From: Candidatus Methanoplasma sp.
GTDB lineage: Archaea; Thermoplasmatota; Thermoplasmata; Methanomassiliicoccales; Methanomethylophilaceae
Length of the DNA stretch: 8,246 nt
NCBI GenBank assembly: GCA_031283015.1
Contig: JAITCQ010000103.1
Location: forward strand, 1-8,246
Direction: 5' to 3'
Numbering within the stretch: position 1 is the stretch's first letter; every line of letters starts with the position of its first letter. The notes under the pieces were generated by a model that was not told where the DNA came from, ran no database searches, and was given only the letters and a program-made list of their open reading frames with translations. Shown here piece after piece: positions 4,349-8,246 of this stretch. The position numbers and the translations under genes were made by a program.

Positions 4349-6682
4349 ATGAGAAAACTGATCATCACAGAGAAAGCGAACGCCGCAAGGAGGATATCGG
4401 CCATATTATCCGACGGGAAGACCCAATCCGATTCAAAGGGCGGAGTCACGGTGATGGCGTTCGAGGCGGGAGGCGACGACTACACCGTAGTGAGTCTCAG
4501 AGGTCACATAATCGAATTGGATTATCCGGACGAATACAACGACTGGGGAGGGGTCTCCCCCGTCGACATGGTCTACGCCGAACCTGTGAAAAAAGTGAAA
4601 GTGAGGTCCATACTCGGCAAGATCGGCGAATTGACGAAAACGGCGGACGAGATCATCATCGCCACCGACTTCGACAGAGAGGGGGAGCTGATCGGCATGG
4701 AGACCGTCACCGCCGTGAACGCGGACATGTCGAAGGTAAAACGCGCTAAGTTCAGCGCGCTCACCAAATGGGAAGTGGAGAGGGCGTTCTCCGAACTCAC
4801 GGCTCCGGATCGGAAACTGGCCGACGCCGCGGAGGCCAGACAGATCATCGACCTCTCGTGGGGAGCTGTGCTCACCAGACTGGTGTCGCTGTCGTCCGGG
4901 CAGGTGGGAAAGAATTTCATGTCAGTGGGTAGAGTGCAGAGCCCTACCCTCAAACTGCTTGTGGATCGCCACGAGGAAATAGAGAGTTTCGTCCCGGTCC
5001 CTTTCTGGAACGTCGTCGGGAAATTCGGTATGCTGGCCTTCAAAGGGGAGCACGTTAAGAACCCGTTCTGGGAGAAAGGGGATGCGGAGAAGGTCATGGA
5101 TTCCATCTCCGGGGCGAAGAAAGGGAAGATAACCGCATACGGGGTCTCGGTCAAAGAGGAATTCCGCCCGGCGCCTTTCGACACGACCATGATGCAGGTG
5201 GAGGCCAACAAGATCGGGATACCCCCGACCGTGGCGATGAAACTTGCCGAGGACCTCTACACGGGAGGATACATCTCCTATCCCCGCACGGAGAACACCG
5301 AGTACCCCAAAAGTCTCGGCATAAGGAACGTGCTGGAGAAGCTCAAGGACTCAGAATTCAAGGAGGAGATCGAAGAGATCCTCAGTCAGGAGAAGATCGT
5401 CCCCTCCAGAGGAAAGAAGAGGACGACGGACCATCCCCCTATATACCCCACGGCGGGGGCCAGCTCCGAGAAGATGAAAGGGGACAAATGGAAACTCTAC
5501 GAGCTTATCGTAAGAAGGTTCCTTGCAACCGTGGGACCCAACGCCACTGCCGAAGAGACGGACTGCGAGATAGCTGTCGAAGGGGAGACGTTCAAAGCCC
5601 GCGGCTATGTCCAGAAGGATCTGGGCTGGAAAAAATACTATAAGAAATACCTCAAGACCGCGGAGGCCCACATACCTAGGTTGAGTGTGGGGGACGAGAT
5701 AGATATCCGATCCAAGACCCTCGAGGAATCGGAGACCAAGCCCCCGTTCAGGTATAACCAGGGTTCCCTCATCCAAGAGATGGACAGACTGCAGCTGGGA
5801 ACAAAGAGCACCAGGCACGAGATCATCGGCAAACTGTTCTCACGGAACTACGTCCAAGGCAACTACATGACGCCTACCGCAAGCGGCACGGCGCTCACCC
5901 GGTCCTTGGAGAAGCACGGCGGCGGCATCACGGAGCCGGAGATGACGTCCAGGCTGGAAGCGGACATGCTGGACATAAGCCAAGGCAGCAATACCTTGGA
6001 AGACGTGGTGAAAGAATCGCAGAACATGCTGTTCGAGGTCGCCAAGAAGATATCATCCGAGAAGGAACAGTTCGGCGATGAGCTTCGAACCGCCCTAAGG
6101 TCGCAGCAGTTCATAGGCATCTGCCCAACCTGCGGCAATAACATGACCATAAAGAAATCCAAGAACGGGAACTTCATAGGATGCGACGGTTATCCCGAGT
6201 GCGCAAGAGCATATCCTCTTCCGAGGGGCGGGATGATACAGCCCACCGAGACCGTCTGTCCGGAATGCGGCCTGACGCAGCTGAAGATCATCAGGAAGGG
6301 GATGCCACCGTCCATACAGTGCGTTGACCCTAAGTGCAAAAGCAACGTCGAAAGGAACAACCTCGGAAAATGTCCGGTCTGCAAAGAAGGGACCATAAGA
6401 GTGACGTTCTCCAAAGCGGGGAAACGGTTCGCCGGCTGCTCCGAGTGGCCGAAATGCACTCAGACCTATCCTCTGAGGCCGAGGGGCACGATATCGTCGG
6501 CGGGCGAACAGTGCGAAGTGTGCGGCTCTCCCGCCGTGCTGTTCAACGGTTCCAAGGAATGTATCAGCCCCGACTGCGGGAGCCGCCCGGGAAGACCGCG
6601 CAGGGTCTCTGCGGCAAAGAAGGGCGGCGCGGTCTCCGCGGAGAAGAAGGTTCCCGCAAAGGCCAAGAAAAAGACCGCGTAA
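4349..6682 (+). CDS. topA: DNA topoisomerase I (type IA) with four C-terminal zinc ribbons
   Basis: A 777-aa type IA topoisomerase that relaxes negative supercoils by transient single-strand cleavage. The Toprim domain begins MRKLIITEKANAARRI, with the metal triad in ATDFDREGELIG (D107, D109, E111). SVGRVQSPTL is at 192-201, and the active-site tyrosine is Y311 in GGYISYPRTEN. DHPPIYPT is at 361-368. Four Cys4 zinc ribbons follow at about 592-618 (CPTC...CDGYPEC), 637-663, 675-703 and 722-743, then a Lys/Ala-rich tail (KKVPAKAKKKTA) that probably binds DNA. There is no helicase domain, so it is not a reverse gyrase. I chose ATG 4349 because the family begins M-K-L-I-I-T-E-K and a TATA box sits about 28 nt upstream; an in-frame ATG at 4325 would add eight residues (785 aa). 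The gene is monocistronic in view. The stop is TAA. Confidence 0.97.
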   Translation: MRKLIITEKANAARRISAILSDGKTQSDSKGGVTVMAFEAGGDDYTVVSLRGHIIELDYPDEYNDWGGVSPVDMVYAEPVKKVKVRSILGKIGELTKTADEIIIATDFDREGELIGMETVTAVNADMSKVKRAKFSALTKWEVERAFSELTAPDRKLADAAEARQIIDLSWGAVLTRLVSLSSGQVGKNFMSVGRVQSPTLKLLVDRHEEIESFVPVPFWNVVGKFGMLAFKGEHVKNPFWEKGDAEKVMDSISGAKKGKITAYGVSVKEEFRPAPFDTTMMQVEANKIGIPPTVAMKLAEDLYTGGYISYPRTENTEYPKSLGIRNVLEKLKDSEFKEEIEEILSQEKIVPSRGKKRTTDHPPIYPTAGASSEKMKGDKWKLYELIVRRFLATVGPNATAEETDCEIAVEGETFKARGYVQKDLGWKKYYKKYLKTAEAHIPRLSVGDEIDIRSKTLEESETKPPFRYNQGSLIQEMDRLQLGTKSTRHEIIGKLFSRNYVQGNYMTPTASGTALTRSLEKHGGGITEPEMTSRLEADMLDISQGSNTLEDVVKESQNMLFEVAKKISSEKEQFGDELRTALRSQQFIGICPTCGNNMTIKKSKNGNFIGCDGYPECARAYPLPRGGMIQPTETVCPECGLTQLKIIRKGMPPSIQCVDPKCKSNVERNNLGKCPVCKEGTIRVTFSKAGKRFAGCSEWPKCTQTYPLRPRGTISSAGEQCEVCGSPAVLFNGSKECISPDCGSRPGRPRRVSAAKKGGAVSAEKKVPAKAKKKTA

Positions 6683-6797
6683 CACGCGCGGCCGCCGACG
6701 TGAGGATCGGGTCGTATGGCACTTGTTTTTGCGCATACAAAATATAAAATTCGTATTATTTCTGTATCTATATATGCAAATATATCACTCGGTATGT
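6683..6797. other. Convergent intergenic gap with T-rich termination sites
   Basis: This spacer lies between the 3' ends of topA (plus) and the small zinc-ribbon gene (minus). On the plus strand a T5 run at 6726-6730, flanked by GTATG (6714-6718) and CATAC (6735-6739), could end topA transcription. On the minus strand the complement of 6740-6752 gives GAATTTTATATTTTG, a T-rich site for the opposite gene. An AT palindrome, ATATAT-GCAA-ATATAT, lies at 6770-6785. No gene is recognised. Confidence 0.35.
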
Positions 6798-6974
6798 TCA
6801 GCCCTCTTCAATCGGGATTCCCTTATCGGAGACGCCGTTCAGAAAATCGATCTCCCGTGAGATGCGCGCGTTCCTGCAGGCCGGGCATTCGAGGTCCTTC
6901 TTCAGGGACTTCTTGAGATTCATTTCCTTTCTGTCGAGATCTACTATCTTTCCGCACGCGCAGTAGATCTTCAT
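6798..6974 (-). CDS. Small zinc-ribbon protein of unknown function (58 aa)
   Basis: From ATG 6974-6972 a 58-residue basic protein is encoded, with a CxC (C5, C7 in YCACGK) and a CxxC (C30, C33 in ECPACRN) separated by a lysine-rich stretch (residues 9-29). This is a likely single zinc ribbon. I do not recognise the family. It may bind nucleic acid or a protein partner, but nothing here proves it. The start is supported by AAGG at 6981-6984, 6 nt upstream. The same frame remains open further upstream, with an ATG at 7004 (68 aa) and a TTG at 7100 (100 aa), and no stop until 7187; the extra N-terminal sequence has less typical codons and no clear domain, so I prefer the short form. The stop is TGA. 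It lies downstream of the nicotinate phosphoribosyltransferase gene on the same strand but appears to have its own promoter region. Confidence 0.65.
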   Translation of the reverse strand: MKIYCACGKIVDLDRKEMNLKKSLKKDLECPACRNARISREIDFLNGVSDKGIPIEEG

Positions 6975-7114
6975 AAGAGACCTTGGGCCAGCGTTGTCCA
7001 GCATACGGACTTGAGCGTTACCCAGCGGAATTATCCTATTGGATGAGTAGTCGCAATTCACAGTTCTCTGTCTCCCTTTCGTGCCGTCATGCGGTTCCAA
7101 TTCCCATCCGATAC

Positions 7115-7175
7115 GCGACGGACAACCCCCGGCTCTATCTATACTTAGAAGAGATATAAGCTTTCCGTCCGTCGC
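7115..7175 (-). repeat. Perfect 9-bp inverted repeat with 43-nt spacer
   Basis: GCGACGGAC at 7115-7123 is the exact reverse complement of GTCCGTCGC at 7167-7175. The GC-rich arms stand out in AT-rich surroundings. As minus-strand RNA they would close a 61-nt element, with a possible small inner hairpin formed by CTTA and TAAG. It could be a structured 5' leader or part of a small RNA; as DNA it would be a widely spaced operator. Confidence 0.5.
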
Positions 7176-7228
7176 ATTCCGCTCCTATATATATTTCTCG
7201 GAAAGAAAGTAGCTACTCTTTTTTTATC

Positions 7229-7250
7229 AAGTAAACTTTATATATTACTT
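7229..7250. promoter_or_regulatory. TATA box enclosed by an inverted repeat
   Basis: AAGTAA (7229-7234) and TTACTT (7245-7250) are perfect 6-bp inverted arms around ACTTTATATA. A TATA box inside an inverted repeat would let a repressor bound to the arms block TBP. In the minus direction it would start transcription near 7213-7218. A T7 run on the plus strand (7219-7225) lies next to it. Confidence 0.35.
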
Positions 7251-7286
7251 ATTGCAGACTTTTTGGCGGAAAACCGGCGTCCGGGA

Positions 7287-8246
7287 TCACAATCCTCCGA
7301 CGGCCTTCAGCTGCCTTAGCACGGATTCGCGGATCTCCGAAGGCGTTCTTTCCCTGCCTATCCTCTTGCCGTCGCGGAGAACTTCCGTTTCGATCATATC
7401 CATATCGCAGCCGCAGCCGCAGCGTATGCGATCGTCCTGTTTCAGGGAAACCCCCATCTCAAAACACTGCGGGCACCTGTACGTGAACTTCCTTCCGCCG
7501 AACTTCCCTCTCTTAGATATCTGCTGCCCGTCCTTCTCCACGATGTCCATGGACAGGTCCAACGTGGGCGCGTTGCTTATGGACGTCCCCACGCCGAACC
7601 CGGAGACCGACGTGTCGACTATCTCCGCTATGGACGACTCGTCCAGACCCCCGGAGACTATGATGTCGACGTCCTTGTGGCCGTTCATGTCCAGCTCCCA
7701 CCTGACCTCGTTTATCAGTTCCTTGAAGTTGCCCCTTCTGGAGCCGGGGGTGTCCAGCCTGACGCCTTTCAGATCCCTGACGGAATTGCACGCTTCCAGC
7801 GCCGCCGCCCTTTCGTCCGAGAACGTGTCGATGAGCATTATCCTCGGGACATCCTTCTCTATCACTTTATCAAAAGCCCTGAACGCGGCGTCGTTGCTCC
7901 CCATCAGAAGCATCAGGGTGTGGGGGACGGTGCCTATGGGCTCCATACCTATGATGTCCCCGCCTATCTTCGAGGACACGGCGTCGCATCCGCCGATGAA
8001 GGACGAACGATCCAGCACGCCGGCGATGGCGGGGTGCATCCTTCTGTTGCCGAAGGCGATGACCGTCTTGTTCTTGGCCGCTATCTTAGTGCGGGCGGCG
8101 GCGGTGGCTATCCCGGACGCCTGGCAGAGCATCCCCAGGACCGCCGTCTCCATGACCCCGAAATCGGTGTACGAACCAAAGATGTTCATCAGCGGGACCC
8201 TCACGCTGCCGGCGGTCCTCGTTTTGAATATCGTTCCTTCCGGCAC
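7287..8246 (-). CDS. pncB: Nicotinate phosphoribosyltransferase, archaeal type, 5'-truncated by the window
   Basis: 320 codons are visible; the 5' end lies beyond the right edge. The GTG at the border encodes the valine of VPEGTIF, an internal motif, so it is not the start, and about 60 residues are probably missing. The enzyme joins nicotinate to PRPP to make nicotinate mononucleotide in NAD salvage. Visible motifs include GNRRMHPAIAG with the catalytic histidine, GGCDAVSSKIGG, GTVPHTLML, the phosphate-binding VSGGLDESSI and GFGVGTSI, the TIM-barrel signatures of the family. A C-terminal zinc knuckle is present (YRCPQC, later CGCGC), as in the Thermoplasma acidophilum enzyme. The stop is TGA. 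Downstream, CCGG-ACG-CCGG-TTTT (minus, from about 7283 to 7270) is a weak terminator candidate. Upstream neighbours are not visible. Confidence 0.95.
   Translation of the reverse strand: MPEGTIFKTRTAGSVRVPLMNIFGSYTDFGVMETAVLGMLCQASGIATAAARTKIAAKNKTVIAFGNRRMHPAIAGVLDRSSFIGGCDAVSSKIGGDIIGMEPIGTVPHTLMLLMGSNDAAFRAFDKVIEKDVPRIMLIDTFSDERAAALEACNSVRDLKGVRLDTPGSRRGNFKELINEVRWELDMNGHKDVDIIVSGGLDESSIAEIVDTSVSGFGVGTSISNAPTLDLSMDIVEKDGQQISKRGKFGGRKFTYRCPQCFEMGVSLKQDDRIRCGCGCDMDMIETEVLRDGKRIGRERTPSEIRESVLRQLKAVGGL

Larger units (their letters stand above)
6975..7286 (-). other. Long gene-poor leader/intergenic region with promoters and inverted repeats
   Basis: About 310 nt between the nicotinate phosphoribosyltransferase stop and the small zinc-ribbon start. 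On the minus strand it holds a distal TATA (ATATATAAAG, about 7237-7245), a proximal TATA (TATATATA, about 7187-7195), a perfect 10-bp palindrome AGTAGCTACT (7208-7217), and a perfect 9-bp inverted repeat (7115-7123 with 7167-7175). Further stem-forming pieces lie at about 6990-7045, such as GTCC-N7-GGAC and ATCC-N4-GGAT. Transcription from the distal TATA would give a leader of over 200 nt or a small RNA. I recognise no known riboswitch, tRNA or RNase P signature. Part could instead be an N-terminal extension of the small gene. Confidence 0.4.

Noticed and set aside
6716..6916. Plus-strand open frame after topA
   Set aside because: It has low-complexity, AT-driven translation, no Shine-Dalgarno, and overlaps the zinc-ribbon gene in antisense.
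6975..7045. A tRNA or RNase P RNA in the leader region, suggested by a GTCC-N7-GGAC arm
   Set aside because: No T-loop (GGTTCRA), acceptor pairing or conserved RNase P core sequence is present.

Overview
The window most likely comes from a mesophilic methanogen-like archaeon of the Thermoplasmata, with Methanomassiliicoccales/Methanomethylophilaceae as the best guess. The reasons are an archaeal topoisomerase I without a reverse-gyrase helicase domain, a Thermoplasma-type nicotinate phosphoribosyltransferase, NikR, archaeal-style TATA boxes close enough to several start codons to predict leaderless mRNAs, and eight stop codons with no TAG. The lineage call is inference. The sequence shows an archaeal gene set but no methanogenesis marker.

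Left edge (1-933, minus strand, visibly AT-richer than the rest): a two-gene toxin-antitoxin-like module. A 68-residue putative antitoxin overlaps by 4 nt the start of a GNAT-fold acetyltransferase toxin, which runs off the left end. A 17-bp palindrome and a TATA-like box lie upstream. Next to the palindrome is an in-frame, decayed fragment of a second copy of the same toxin gene, so the locus has a history of duplication or replacement.

Middle left (934-3624, minus strand): a tight three-gene operon read in the order asparagine-synthase-like PP-loop protein, FolC-type Mur ligase, endonuclease III. The first two genes are 1 nt apart. The last two overlap by 91 nt, and a strong Shine-Dalgarno for endonuclease III lies inside folC.

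Middle (3625-4348): divergent from this operon is nikR, a nickel-responsive ribbon-helix-helix repressor with all four nickel ligands. The shared promoter region of about 110 bp carries clustered TTGGA half-sites. A 149-bp gap follows nikR with a T-rich hairpin (probable terminator) and a strong GC-rich inverted repeat just upstream of the topA TATA box.

Right (4349-8246): topA (plus strand) encodes a complete type IA topoisomerase with four C-terminal zinc ribbons and a lysine-rich tail. It converges on a small zinc-ribbon protein gene (minus). Upstream of that small gene is a region of about 310 nt with TATA boxes, palindromes and a perfect 9-bp long-range inverted repeat, which could be a structured leader or a small RNA. 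The window ends inside a 5'-truncated nicotinate phosphoribosyltransferase gene (minus) of NAD salvage.

Most of the window is housekeeping. The places that reward a second look are the toxin-antitoxin module with its atypical antitoxin and fossil copy, the PP-loop/Mur-ligase pair divergent from nikR, and the structured region at about 6975-7286. No CRISPR array, IS element, tRNA or rRNA was seen.
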